In this document: one piece after another, positions 25,362 through 34,190 of the stretch | How the letters are laid out: each line of letters begins with the position of its first letter | How positions within the stretch are numbered: the stretch's first letter is position 1 | Source: an uncultured Flavobacteriales bacterium | Lineage (GTDB): Bacteria > Bacteroidota > Bacteroidia > Flavobacteriales_E > Vicingaceae | DNA: 64,000 bases | Reading direction: 5' to 3' | Assembly: GCA_937901255.1 (NCBI GenBank) | Contig: CALCHN010000060.1 | Location: 1 to 64,000, forward strand | Translations under genes and position numbers: made by a program | The notes under the pieces: model-generated | The model's input: only the letters and a program-made list of their open reading frames with translations | Told to the model about the DNA's origin: nothing | Databases searched by the model: none

Positions 25362-26816
25362 ATGAGTAAAATTTTAAAAGACATATTATATAAAACAGGT
25401 ATTGAGGAATTAGTTGGTAATACCAATATTGCTACTGAAAAAATTTGTTTTGATTCTAGAGAAGTGGAAGATGCTAGTCTGTTTGTTGCTGTAGTTGGAA
25501 CTGCTGTAGATGGACATCAATATATTAATCAGACGATTGAGAAAGGAGCTGTAGCTATTGTTTGTGAGGAGTTTCCTGAGCAATTGCATGATGGAATTAC
25601 TTACGTGAAAGTAAAAAACAGTGCAGCGGCTTTAGCAATTATAGCCGCTAATTTTTACGATAATCCTTCTAATGAATTAAAATTAGTAGGAATTACTGGA
25701 ACGAATGGCAAAACTACCACAGCTACCTTGTTACACGAATTATTTATGCAGCTAGGCTATCAAGTTGGATTGCTTTCTACAGTAGTAAATAAAATCGGAA
25801 ATGAAGCTATTCCTTCAACACACACAACACCCAATGCAGTTGAGCTGAATAAGCTGTTAAGAAAAATGGTGGAAGCAGGTTGTGATTATTGTTTTATGGA
25901 AGTTAGCTCACATGCTATTCATCAACATAGAGTTACAGGAGTTGAGTTTGTAGGAGGTGTTTTTACCAATATTACCCATGATCATTTAGATTATCATAAA
26001 ACATTTGATGAATACATTAAGGCTAAAAAAATGTTTTTTGATATGCTTCCAGAAAATGCTTTTGCACTAGTTAATAAAGATGATAAGAATGGAATGGTAA
26101 TGCTGCAAAATACAAAAGCTAAACCATACACTTTTGCCTTAAAAAGTGCAGCAGATTTTACTGCCAGAATTTTAGAAAGTGGTTTTTCAGGAATGATGCT
26201 TCATATTGATAAAAATGAGGTGTGGACGAAATTGATTGGAGGTTTTAATGTTTATAATTTGTTGTCAATTTATGCTGTAGCGGTATTGCTAGAGCAAGAT
26301 AAACTAAATACATTAACAGCAATTAGTAACCTAAATGCAGTTGAAGGAAGGTTCCAATACATCAAATCTCAAGATAATATTTCTGGAATTGTAGATTATG
26401 CTCATACTCCTGATGCACTTCAAAATGTGTTAGGAACAATTAGTGAAATTAGGACTAACAACGAAACAGTGATTACTGTTGTTGGTTGTGGGGGAGATAG
26501 AGATAAAACCAAAAGACCTTTAATGGCTCAAATAGCTTGTGAGTATTCAAATAAAGTAATTCTTACTTCAGATAATCCAAGGTCAGAAAATCCTGAGCAA
26601 ATTATTAATGATATGAAAGCTGGAGTTGAGCCGCAGCATTACAAAAAAGTATTGTCCATTACCAACAGAGAAGAAGCAATTAAAACAGCATGTATGTTGG
26701 CAGAAAGCAACGACATTATTTTGGTGGCAGGTAAAGGACACGAAAAATACCAAGAAATAAACGGAGAAAAGTTTCCATTTGATGATTTGGAAGTGTTGAA
26801 AATGAATTTGATGTGA
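25362..26816 (+). CDS. murE: UDP-MurNAc-L-Ala-D-Glu:meso-DAP ligase MurE
   Basis: A 484-residue cytoplasmic ligase adding the third residue of the stem peptide. The P-loop GITGTNGKTTTATLL lies near residue 110, the carbamylated-Lys region near EYIKAKKMFF, and the C-terminal domain carries TSDNPRSENP. DNPR (residues 404-407) is the signature of MurE enzymes that use meso-diaminopimelate rather than lysine. It is followed not by murF or mraY but by a small four-helix-protein gene. Confidence 0.95.
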   Translation: MSKILKDILYKTGIEELVGNTNIATEKICFDSREVEDASLFVAVVGTAVDGHQYINQTIEKGAVAIVCEEFPEQLHDGITYVKVKNSAAALAIIAANFYDNPSNELKLVGITGTNGKTTTATLLHELFMQLGYQVGLLSTVVNKIGNEAIPSTHTTPNAVELNKLLRKMVEAGCDYCFMEVSSHAIHQHRVTGVEFVGGVFTNITHDHLDYHKTFDEYIKAKKMFFDMLPENAFALVNKDDKNGMVMLQNTKAKPYTFALKSAADFTARILESGFSGMMLHIDKNEVWTKLIGGFNVYNLLSIYAVAVLLEQDKLNTLTAISNLNAVEGRFQYIKSQDNISGIVDYAHTPDALQNVLGTISEIRTNNETVITVVGCGGDRDKTKRPLMAQIACEYSNKVILTSDNPRSENPEQIINDMKAGVEPQHYKKVLSITNREEAIKTACMLAESNDIILVAGKGHEKYQEINGEKFPFDDLEVLKMNLM

Positions 26817-26866
26817 GGATATGTAAATGTGTAAATGTGAGAATGAAATAATTTGAGAATTTAAAA
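26816..26866 (+). repeat. ATGTGTAAATGTGAG-type repeat, plus orientation
   Basis: GAGGATATGTAAATGTGTAAATGTGAGAATG type sequence (about 8-base periodicity). Similar sequence occurs in inverse orientation at 27250-27291, directly after the four-helix-protein gene, and in plus orientation at 38084-38113 and 50318-50357. Confidence 0.55.
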
Positions 26867-26883
26867 TATTAAAAATTATAAAC

Positions 26884-27240
26884 ATGAGTAAAGAAGAAAA
26901 AACTAACGTGATATTAGACTTGACAATTGATTTTTCATTGAAAATAATAAGCTATGCTGAACTTTTAGAGAAAGAACGAAAGTTTGTTGTAGCTAATCAA
27001 TTATTAAAATCTGGAACGAGTATAGGAGCAAATGTTTGGGAAGCTCAAAGTGCTGAAAGTAGAGCAGATTTCATCCATAAATTAAAGATTTCAAATAAAG
27101 AAACCTATGAAACAGAATACTGGATAAAACTATGTCAATTGGCAGAAAGTTACCCTAATCCTGAAGGTTTGCAAGATGACATTTTAAGTATTAAGAAAGT
27201 ATTAGGAAAAATAATTTCAACATCAAAGAATAATAATTAA
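26884..27240 (+). CDS. Four-helix bundle protein (23S rRNA intervening-sequence family)
   Basis: A 118-residue protein of the S23/IVS family (PF05635, TIGR02436). Diagnostic segments are ILDLTIDFSLKIISYAE, LLKSGTSIGANVWEAQSAES and the helix FIHKLKISNKETYETEYWIK. The family includes ORFs found inside 23S rRNA insertions and the Avd protein of diversity-generating retroelements, but most Bacteroidota copies are stand-alone and of unknown role. Its place between murE and mraY is unusual, and it is flanked by inverted copies of a short repeat, which suggests insertion as a cassette. No reverse transcriptase or template repeat is near. Confidence 0.88.
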   Translation: MSKEEKTNVILDLTIDFSLKIISYAELLEKERKFVVANQLLKSGTSIGANVWEAQSAESRADFIHKLKISNKETYETEYWIKLCQLAESYPNPEGLQDDILSIKKVLGKIISTSKNNN

Positions 27241-27249
27241 ACAAATTGA

Positions 27250-27291
27250 AAATATTACTAATTCACACATACACACATTAAAAAATTAGCC
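27250..27291 (-). repeat. ATGTGTGTATGTGTG-type repeat, minus orientation
   Basis: Read on the minus strand this is GCTAATTTTTTAATGTGTGT followed by ATGTGTGAATTAG, nearly the same as plus-strand sequence at 38082-38113. Together with the copy at 26816 it brackets the four-helix-protein gene in opposite orientations. Confidence 0.6.
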
Positions 27292-27299
27292 CATTAACT

Positions 27300-28553
27300 A
27301 TGCTTTACTATTTATTTAACTATCTAAACAAATTTGATTTTCCCGGAGCAGGAGTATTTGAATATATCTCTTTTAGAGCCGCTATGGCGGTTATTGTTTC
27401 CTTGGTTATTTCAATGATATTCGGAAAAAAAATTATTCAAAGACTACAGTTGTTGCAAGTAGGGGAAATTGTTAGAGATTTAGGGTTGGAAGGGCAAATG
27501 AAAAAGCAAGGAACACCTACAATGGGTGGACTTATTATTTTGGCTTCTATTCTTATACCTACCTTACTTTTTGCTAAGCTGGATAATATTTACATCATTC
27601 TGATGATAGTTTCTACCATTTTGTTAGGACTTATTGGTTTTATTGATGATTACATTAAAGTATTTAAGAAAAACAAAGCAGGTTTAGCTGGAAAGTTTAA
27701 AGTAATGGGACAAGTAGGTGTTGGGATTATTGTTGGAACCATCCTTTATTTTAATGAAGATGTAGTGGTAAAGCAAAAAGTAATGGACGCTAATGCTCCT
27801 GCACACATAAGTTATGAAATTCAAAATGATGTAGAGACTAAAGTTGTTGAAAATTACACTTGGAAAGAAGTAAAATCAACCTTAACAACTATTCCGTTTT
27901 TTAAAAATAATGAGTTCGATTACGCATCACTAACGAAGTGGGCAGGTAAACATTCATACTTATTAGGTGGGATTTTATTTGTGCTAATAGTTATTGTAAT
28001 TATCACTGCTGTTTCTAATGGGGCAAATATGACAGATGGTTTGGATGGGCTTGCCACAGGAACCTCCGCAATTATAGGAGTTACGCTAGCAATATTTGCT
28101 TATGTATCTGGTAATACTGTTTTTGCTGAATATCTAAATATTATGTACATCCCTAACTCTGGGGAGTTGGTAATCTTTATTGCTGCATTTGTTGGAGCTT
28201 GTATAGGCTTTTTATGGTACAATTCATATCCTGCACAGGTTTTTATGGGAGATACTGGCAGCTTGGCATTGGGAGGAATTATAGCGGTGTTTTCTTTAGC
28301 GGTAAGAAAAGAATTACTAATTCCATTGTTGTGTGGTATTTTCCTTATTGAAAACCTATCAGTAATGATACAAGTGGGCTACTTTAAATATACTAAAAAG
28401 AGGTATGGAGAAGGAAGAAGAGTGTTTTTAATGGCTCCACTTCATCATCATTTTCAAAAGAAAAACATGCATGAAGCCAAGATTGTATCTAGGTTTTGGA
28501 TTATAGGAATTATGCTAGCACTATTAACTTTTGTAACACTTAAATTGAGATAA
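27300..28553 (+). CDS. mraY: Phospho-N-acetylmuramoyl-pentapeptide transferase MraY
   Basis: A 417-residue inner-membrane enzyme with about ten helices that transfers phospho-MurNAc-pentapeptide to undecaprenyl phosphate, making lipid I. Conserved pieces are GTPTMGGLIIL, GFIDDYIKV (catalytic Asp pair), NGANMTDGLDGLATG, VFMGDTGSLALGG and APLHHHFQKK. An insert of about 60 residues (roughly 165-225, with NDVETKVVENYTWKEV) lies in a periplasmic loop and accounts for the extra length over E. coli MraY (360); it is normal for the phylum. Confidence 0.96.
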   Translation: MLYYLFNYLNKFDFPGAGVFEYISFRAAMAVIVSLVISMIFGKKIIQRLQLLQVGEIVRDLGLEGQMKKQGTPTMGGLIILASILIPTLLFAKLDNIYIILMIVSTILLGLIGFIDDYIKVFKKNKAGLAGKFKVMGQVGVGIIVGTILYFNEDVVVKQKVMDANAPAHISYEIQNDVETKVVENYTWKEVKSTLTTIPFFKNNEFDYASLTKWAGKHSYLLGGILFVLIVIVIITAVSNGANMTDGLDGLATGTSAIIGVTLAIFAYVSGNTVFAEYLNIMYIPNSGELVIFIAAFVGACIGFLWYNSYPAQVFMGDTGSLALGGIIAVFSLAVRKELLIPLLCGIFLIENLSVMIQVGYFKYTKKRYGEGRRVFLMAPLHHHFQKKNMHEAKIVSRFWIIGIMLALLTFVTLKLR

Positions 28554-28554
28554 A

Positions 28555-28584
28555 AGCCTCCCCAATCCCTCCGAAGGAGGGGCT
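28555..28584 (-). repeat. UUCG-type hairpin repeat, copy 2
   Basis: On the minus strand: AGCCCCTCCTTCGGAGGGATTGGGGAGGCT, with CCTCC-TTCG-GGAGG as the core hairpin. It sits directly after the mraY stop codon and could stabilise or attenuate the transcript. Confidence 0.8.
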
Positions 28585-28623
28585 ACTTAGAAGGCTGAAA
28601 AAATAAAATGTGAAAAATAACTA

Positions 28624-30048
28624 ATGACAATTAACCAAAATATCAATCAGAATAATGATGCAAACTGGCAAAGTGCGGTGGAAAAGTCCCCCTTAGGTGG
28701 ATTAGGGGGCTTCATACCTAAAATAACCATACTCGGAGCAGGAGAAAGCGGTACAGGAGCAGCTATTTTGGCTAAAAAGCAAGGGTTTCAGGTTTTTTTG
28801 TCGGACAAAGGTAAAATACAAGATAAATATAAAAGCGTTCTTTCAAGTATTGATGTTGAATGGGAAGAAAATCAACATACCGAAAGTAAAATTTTTGAAG
28901 CTACGGAGGTAATCAAAAGCCCTGGCATTCCAGATACAGCTCCATTAATTGTAAAGCTCAAGGAAAAAGGTATAAATGTGATTTCGGAAATTGAATTTGC
29001 AGGAAGATATACCAATGCTACAATTGTTGGAATTACAGGAAGTAACGGAAAAACAACAACTGCCAGCTTAACTTACCACATGCTGAAAAAAGCAGGATTA
29101 AATGTTGGCTTAGCAGGAAATATCGGAGAAAGTTTTGCCAAGCAAGTGGCTCAAGATGATAAGGATGTTTACGTGTTGGAATTAAGCAGCTTTCAGTTAG
29201 ACGGGATGTTCGATTTTAAAGTAGATGTAGCGGTTTTGTTAAACATTACTCCCGATCATTTAGATAGGTATGATTATCAGTTGGAAAATTACGCAGCATC
29301 AAAATTTAGAATTACGCAAAACCAAGATGAGAATAGCCATTTTATTTACTGTTATGATGATGAATTGATTCAACAACAATTAAAAAAAAAACAACTAAAA
29401 GCTCAGTTGCACCCTTTCAGTATTGTGAAAGAAATGGAAAATGGAGCTTATATAAAAGATGAAAAATTAATACTAAACATAAATCAAAAACAACAAACTA
29501 TGACACTACAAGCGTTAGCACTACAAGGAAAACACAATCTTTACAACTCAATGGCTTCGGGCATTGCAGGAAGAGTGTTGGAATTAAAAAAAGAAATTAT
29601 TAGAGAAAGTCTTTCAGATTTTCAAACCATAGAACACAGGTTAGAGCCTGTATTAACGGTTCATGGAATTGCATTTGTAAACGATTCAAAAGCTACTAAT
29701 GTAAATGCTACTTGGTATGCTTTAGAGAGCTTTCAAGAAAATGTAATTTGGATTGTTGGTGGAGTAGATAAAGGCAATGATTATGAAATGTTGAAAGAAT
29801 TAGTTGCAGAAAAAGTAAAAGCAATTATTTGTTTGGGAACCAACAACGAAAAAATTCACGAAGCTTTTGAAGATGTTATTCCAACTATCGTAGATACTGC
29901 TTCTGCAAAAGATGCTGTAGAAATGGCTTACAGATTAGGAACTAAAGGAGATACTGTTTTACTATCTCCTGCTTGTGCAAGTTTCGATTTGTTTGAAAAC
30001 TATGAAGATAGAGGAAGACAGTTTAAAGCTGCTGTTAAAGGATTGTAA
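28624..30048 (+). CDS. murD: UDP-MurNAc-L-Ala:D-Glu ligase MurD with repeat-derived N-terminus
   Basis: A 474-residue ligase adding D-glutamate to UDP-MurNAc-L-Ala. The conserved part begins at KITILGAGESGTGAAILAKK (residue 33 on), with the ATP site VGITGSNGKTTTASLTYHML, the LELSSFQLDGM segment, FVNDSKATN, and the C-terminal SPACASFDLFENYEDRGRQF. The first 32 residues are foreign to MurD: residues 20-30 (EKSPLGGLGGF) are encoded by a copy of the dispersed hairpin repeat. No ATG lies between the repeat and the conserved domain; the only other candidate is GTG at codon 19, which would still include it. Confidence 0.94.
   Translation: MTINQNINQNNDANWQSAVEKSPLGGLGGFIPKITILGAGESGTGAAILAKKQGFQVFLSDKGKIQDKYKSVLSSIDVEWEENQHTESKIFEATEVIKSPGIPDTAPLIVKLKEKGINVISEIEFAGRYTNATIVGITGSNGKTTTASLTYHMLKKAGLNVGLAGNIGESFAKQVAQDDKDVYVLELSSFQLDGMFDFKVDVAVLLNITPDHLDRYDYQLENYAASKFRITQNQDENSHFIYCYDDELIQQQLKKKQLKAQLHPFSIVKEMENGAYIKDEKLILNINQKQQTMTLQALALQGKHNLYNSMASGIAGRVLELKKEIIRESLSDFQTIEHRLEPVLTVHGIAFVNDSKATNVNATWYALESFQENVIWIVGGVDKGNDYEMLKELVAEKVKAIICLGTNNEKIHEAFEDVIPTIVDTASAKDAVEMAYRLGTKGDTVLLSPACASFDLFENYEDRGRQFKAAVKGL
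28685..28712 (+). repeat. UUCG-type hairpin repeat, copy 3, inside the murD reading frame
   Basis: AGTCCCCCTTAGGTGGATTAGGGGGCTT is a variant of the intergenic repeat (here with TTAGGTGG in place of TTCGGGGG). It is read in frame as KSPLGGLGGF. This is the only copy within a gene. Confidence 0.8.
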
Positions 30049-30063
30049 AAAAATTACTTTATT

Positions 30064-30423
30064 ATGGAAAACTTAACACAAATAGGCAATCAAACATTTT
30101 ATCACGCACCATCTAATGGAGTTGGAGATTTATCTATCGATTTAGATAATACGGCTATTATTATTGCTCAAGATAAACTTTCAACTAATATCGATTGGAT
30201 AAAAAATCAATTGAAAAATAAAGTAGTGAATGTAATGGTGGTTGGAGAGCATTTAAATGATTTTGTTCCTGAAATTCAAGAAAAAAATGCATTGTTGTTT
30301 GCTGTTAATAGTTTTTCAGAAGGAATTCAGTTGGCAGTAAAAAGCCACAGAATAATAGATAATGTAATTTGCTTTTGCGATGATAAGTCAATTATGGATT
30401 TTTCAAATATCAGCGAAGAATAA
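30064..30423 (+). CDS. Small protein resembling the MurD C-terminal domain
   Basis: A 119-residue protein with no signal peptide and no recognised named family. Residues ~50-115 (VVNVMVVGEHLNDFVPEI ... EGIQLAVKSHRIIDNVICF) line up by eye with the C-terminal domain of the adjacent MurD (VKAIICLGTNNEKIHEAF ... KDAVEMAYRLGTKGDTVLL), including spacing and hydrophobic pattern, but the SPACASFD motif is replaced by CDDKSIMDFSN. It is placed 15 bases after murD and 7 bases before ftsW, so it is translated with the cluster. It may be a decayed duplicate turned regulator or scaffold; that is inference. Confidence 0.72.
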   Translation: MENLTQIGNQTFYHAPSNGVGDLSIDLDNTAIIIAQDKLSTNIDWIKNQLKNKVVNVMVVGEHLNDFVPEIQEKNALLFAVNSFSEGIQLAVKSHRIIDNVICFCDDKSIMDFSNISEE

Positions 30424-30430
30424 AAAATAA

Positions 30431-31567
30431 ATGAACGTTGTAGATAAATATATAAAAGGAGATAAGGTAATATGGCTGGTAGTGCTGCTATTATCTATCT
30501 TATCTATTTTAGCAGTCTATAGTTCTATAGTAACACTTGCCTATAAATATAAAGATGGTGATACTTTTTATTATCTTTTTAAGCATGTAGTGATTTTAGT
30601 TATAGGCATTGTGTTAATGGTGTTGGCTCATCAAATTCATTTTAAATACTATTCTCGGCTGTCGCAAATAGCTCTTATTTTGTCAATCCCCTTGTTGTTG
30701 TTGACACTAATAACCGGAGCAAACATTAATGAAGCTAGTAGATGGTTGGTAATTCCTGTTATTAACCAAACTTTTCAAACATCAGATTTAGCTAAATTGG
30801 CTTTAATCATGTATTTAGCTCGTTTTCTTTATAAAAATCAAGACTCTGTAAAAACATCTACCAAGTCGTTTTACAAAGTAATGTTCCCTGTGTTGGCGGT
30901 TTGCGGATTAATATTACCTGCCAACTTTTCTACAGCAGCAATGCTTTTTGTAACTAGTTTAATAGTAATGTTTGTGGGAGGAGTTAACATTAAATATATT
31001 TTTTCATTAGTAGGAATTGGTGTTGCCTTATTAGTGATAATGTTAGCGGTAGCCAAATTTCAACCCGATTTGTTACCAAGGGCAGACACTTGGGTAAAGA
31101 GAATTGAATCTTTTTCTTCTGGTTCTGCCGAAGGAAATTATCAGGCTGACCAAGCAAAAATCGCTATTGCTACAGGTTGGCCACCAAAAGGTCCGGGAGG
31201 AAGTACACAACGTAATTTTTTGCCTCACCCTTATTCAGATTTTATTTATGCGATAATTTTAGAAGAATATAGTTTAATAGGAGGTGTGGGAGTTATCCTG
31301 CTCTATCTGATTTTACTTTTTCGGGGAATAAAAATTGCCCAAAAAGCAGAAACAAGTTTTGGCTCTTTGCTCGCTATTGGTTTATCGTTTAGTTTGGTTT
31401 TTCAGGCAATGATAAATATGGCGGTTGCTGTTAATCTTTTTCCAGTAACAGGACAACCATTACCCTTGGTAAGTATGGGAGGGACTTCCATTTGGTTTAC
31501 CTGCTTGGCAATAGGAATTATATTAAGTGTGAGTAAAAGAACTGAAGAGTTAACGGTAAAAAATTAA
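30431..31567 (+). CDS. ftsW: Lipid II polymerase FtsW
   Basis: A 378-residue SEDS-family membrane protein with about ten helices. FtsW polymerises lipid II into glycan strands at the septum together with FtsI. Seen: the N-terminal helix with LLSILSILAVYSS, the ASRWLVIPVINQTFQTSDLAKLAL segment, the KIAIATGWPPKGPGGSTQRNFLPHPYSDFIYAI-like loop containing the conserved catalytic region, and the late NLFPVTGQPLPLVSMGGTS. Position within dcw favours FtsW over RodA. Confidence 0.94.
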   Translation: MNVVDKYIKGDKVIWLVVLLLSILSILAVYSSIVTLAYKYKDGDTFYYLFKHVVILVIGIVLMVLAHQIHFKYYSRLSQIALILSIPLLLLTLITGANINEASRWLVIPVINQTFQTSDLAKLALIMYLARFLYKNQDSVKTSTKSFYKVMFPVLAVCGLILPANFSTAAMLFVTSLIVMFVGGVNIKYIFSLVGIGVALLVIMLAVAKFQPDLLPRADTWVKRIESFSSGSAEGNYQADQAKIAIATGWPPKGPGGSTQRNFLPHPYSDFIYAIILEEYSLIGGVGVILLYLILLFRGIKIAQKAETSFGSLLAIGLSFSLVFQAMINMAVAVNLFPVTGQPLPLVSMGGTSIWFTCLAIGIILSVSKRTEELTVKN

Positions 31568-31587
31568 CGTTTTAAAGGAAACAAGAA

Positions 31588-32691
31588 ATGAAGACACATA
31601 AAATTATAATAAGTGGAGGAGGAACGGGAGGACATATCTTTCCGGCTATTGCAATAGCTAATGCAATAAAAAGTAAGTTTCCTCATACCGAAATTTTATT
31701 TGTTGGAGCTGAAGGCAAAATGGAAATGGAAAAAGTTCCTGCTGCAGGCTATGAAATTATTGGCTTACCTATTATGGGATTGCAACGCAGACTTACCCTT
31801 CAGAATTTAAAGTTTCCTATTATGTTACTTAAAAGCATGATGAAAGCTAAAAGTATCATCAAAGAGTTTAAGCCTGATGTGGTGGTTGGTGTTGGAGGTT
31901 ATGCTAGCGGTCCATTATTAAAAGCAGCAACCAAAATGGGTATTCCTGCATTAATTCAAGAACAAAATTCTTATCCCGGAATTACCAATAAATTGTTGGC
32001 AACCAAGGTGCAAAAAATTTGTGTAGCTTATCCGCAAATGGAAAGATTTTTCCCAAAAGAAAAAATTATTGTAACGGGTAACCCTGTTCGTCAGGATATT
32101 AAAAACTTAAGTGCCAAAAGAGAAAGAGGAATAGAGTTTTTTGGATTAGATAAAGAAAAACAAACAGTTTTGGTAATTGGCGGAAGTTTAGGAGCAAGAA
32201 CTATTAATGAAAGTATAGAAAGCGGATTGGAAAAGTTTGCTCAAAAAAATATTCAGTTGGTTTGGCAAACAGGAAAATGGTATGCCGATAAAGCTGCTTT
32301 GGCGGTTCAATCTTTTGAAAATAACGGAATAAAAACCATGGCATTTATTTCTAAAATGGATTATGCTTATGCTGTGGCAGATGTGGTTATTTCTAGGGCA
32401 GGTGCAAGTTCTATTTCAGAATTGTGCATTGCAGCAAAAGCAACTGTTTTTGTTCCGTCACCAAATGTAGCCGAAGATCATCAAACTAAAAATGCAATGG
32501 CGTTGGTAAATCAAAATGCCGCAATTTTGGTTAAAGATGTTGAAGCCAAAGAAAAACTGGTTGACCAAACATTAGCATTAGTAAAAGATGAAATGCAAAA
32601 AGAAAAATTAAGTGTAAATATTGCGAAAATGGCTTTTAACGATTCGGCTGAAATTATTGCTGATGAAGTAATGAAGTTGATTGATAGGTGA
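31588..32691 (+). CDS. murG: Lipid II synthase MurG
   Basis: A 367-residue GT28 glycosyltransferase that moves GlcNAc from UDP-GlcNAc onto lipid I at the inner face of the membrane. The N-terminal glycine-rich loop SGGGTGGHIFPAIAIA, the VGVGGYASGPLLKA segment, IQEQNSYPGITNK and the donor-site ISRAGASSISELCIAAKA are all present. Family length is normal. A repeat-filled gap of about 100 bases separates it from murC. Confidence 0.96.
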   Translation: MKTHKIIISGGGTGGHIFPAIAIANAIKSKFPHTEILFVGAEGKMEMEKVPAAGYEIIGLPIMGLQRRLTLQNLKFPIMLLKSMMKAKSIIKEFKPDVVVGVGGYASGPLLKAATKMGIPALIQEQNSYPGITNKLLATKVQKICVAYPQMERFFPKEKIIVTGNPVRQDIKNLSAKRERGIEFFGLDKEKQTVLVIGGSLGARTINESIESGLEKFAQKNIQLVWQTGKWYADKAALAVQSFENNGIKTMAFISKMDYAYAVADVVISRAGASSISELCIAAKATVFVPSPNVAEDHQTKNAMALVNQNAAILVKDVEAKEKLVDQTLALVKDEMQKEKLSVNIAKMAFNDSAEIIADEVMKLIDR

Positions 32692-32730
32692 TTAGAAATT
32701 AGAAATTGGAGATTTTTAACTATAAACAAC

Positions 32731-32785
32731 AAAGCTCCGAAGGAGCATAATTTATTTAGCGTATGGGTAAAGCCCATCGCAAAAA
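32731..32785. repeat. Dispersed repeat AAAGCTCCGAAGGAGC + hairpin, copy 2
   Basis: Same head as the copy at 10670, then TTTAGCGTATGGGTAAAGCCCATCGCAAAAA; ATGGG pairs with CCCAT inside GCG/CGC. It supplies the in-frame extension in front of murC and ends 14 bases before the true start, so the hairpin lies in the murC leader. Confidence 0.75.
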
Positions 32786-32798
32786 TGGTTTAAATTTT

Positions 32799-34190
32799 AT
32801 GAACATAAATACTATCCATACGGTTTATTTTTTAGGTGTCGGAGGCATTGGCATGAGTGCTTTGGCGAGGTATTTCCTAATTAAAGGTTGTAAGGTGTAT
32901 GGATATGATAAAACAAAAACAAGCCTTACAGAAGAATTGGAAGCAGAAGGAATAGTTGTTCATTATGATGAAGATGTAGCTTCAATTCCCGATGTGGTAA
33001 AAAACAATGAAGAAGGAATTTTAGTGGTTTATACACCTGCTATTCCTAAAAATAATAAAGAATTGCTTAGTTTGCAGCAATCTGGAGTTAAATTGTATAA
33101 ACGCTCAGAAGTATTGGGGTTAATTTCTCAAGAATATTTTACCATTGCTGTTGCTGGAACACACGGAAAAACCACTACTTCCTCTATGATAGCACATGTG
33201 TTGAACGAATGTGGTGTAAAATGCAATGCCTTTTTGGGTGGAATTAGTTTAAATTTCAACTCTAATTTGTTACTCAATGAAGATGCAAAAATAGTTGTTG
33301 TAGAAGCGGATGAGTTCGACAGGTCTTTCCTTACCTTAAAACCTAACATTGCTATTGTAACTTCTTTAGATGCTGATCATTTAGATATTTATGAGAATAA
33401 AAATGAGATGCACAATGCTTACAAAGCTTTTGTGGAAAAGATAAATCCTACAGGAACCTTAATAACTAAACAAGCTTATTTAAGTACTTTACAAACTAAT
33501 AAAGAATTAAAAACACTTACTTATTCTATTGAAAGAGAAGCTGATTATTCATTAAAAAGCAAAAGAGTAGAAAACGGTAATTTTTTAATTGATATTGAAA
33601 CACCAAGTGATATCTCTCAAAATATGGTAATAGGATTGCCAGGAATTCATAACATAGAAAATGGCTTGGCAGCCTTTGTTGTGGCAGACTTGTTGAAAAT
33701 TGACAGAGAAAAAATTAAAGCCGCATTAAAATCTTACAAAGGAGTAAAACGCAGGTTTGAATTTCATATAAAAACCAACGAACTTGTTTATATAGATGAT
33801 TATGCACATCACCCAACAGAATTAACTTTTGCAATATCTTCAATTAAGGAATTGTATCCTAACAAAAAAATTACAGGTGTTTTTCAACCGCATTTATACA
33901 GTAGAACAAGAGATTTTGCTGATGAATTTGCAACAAGTTTGTCTTTGTTAGACGAATTAATTTTACTTGATATTTACCCTGCAAGAGAACTTCCTATTGC
34001 AGGTGTTAACTCAGAAATGTTGTTAGAAAAAGCAACTGTTCAACATAAAAAACTATTAAAAAAAGAAGAAGTGCTAAGTTATTTTAAAGCGAATCAACCA
34101 GAAGTATTGGTTACGCTTGGGGCGGGAGATATAGATACGCTGGTACAGCCATTAAAAATAATACTTAATGCAAAAGCAGTAAATTATTAA
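32799..34190 (+). CDS. murC: UDP-MurNAc:L-alanine ligase MurC
   Basis: From the ATG before NINTIHTVYFLG the protein has 463 residues. MurC adds L-alanine to UDP-MurNAc. Motifs are FLGVGGIGMSALARY, VAGTHGKTTTSSMIAHVL (ATP site), VVEADEFDRSF and DDYAHHPTELT. The frame opens 36 bases earlier, but those codons come from a dispersed repeat and I exclude them. Its stop overlaps the ftsQ start by one base (TAATG). No ddl gene is placed between murC and ftsQ, as in many Bacteroidota. Confidence 0.95.
   Translation: MNINTIHTVYFLGVGGIGMSALARYFLIKGCKVYGYDKTKTSLTEELEAEGIVVHYDEDVASIPDVVKNNEEGILVVYTPAIPKNNKELLSLQQSGVKLYKRSEVLGLISQEYFTIAVAGTHGKTTTSSMIAHVLNECGVKCNAFLGGISLNFNSNLLLNEDAKIVVVEADEFDRSFLTLKPNIAIVTSLDADHLDIYENKNEMHNAYKAFVEKINPTGTLITKQAYLSTLQTNKELKTLTYSIEREADYSLKSKRVENGNFLIDIETPSDISQNMVIGLPGIHNIENGLAAFVVADLLKIDREKIKAALKSYKGVKRRFEFHIKTNELVYIDDYAHHPTELTFAISSIKELYPNKKITGVFQPHLYSRTRDFADEFATSLSLLDELILLDIYPARELPIAGVNSEMLLEKATVQHKKLLKKEEVLSYFKANQPEVLVTLGAGDIDTLVQPLKIILNAKAVNY

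Noticed and set aside
26884..27240. Avd gene of a diversity-generating retroelement
   Set aside because: No reverse transcriptase, template repeat or variable-repeat gene lies nearby; only the four-helix family is shared.
32763..32798. 12-codon N-terminal extension of MurC
   Set aside because: Encoded by a dispersed repeat; the next ATG precedes the conserved domain at the usual distance.
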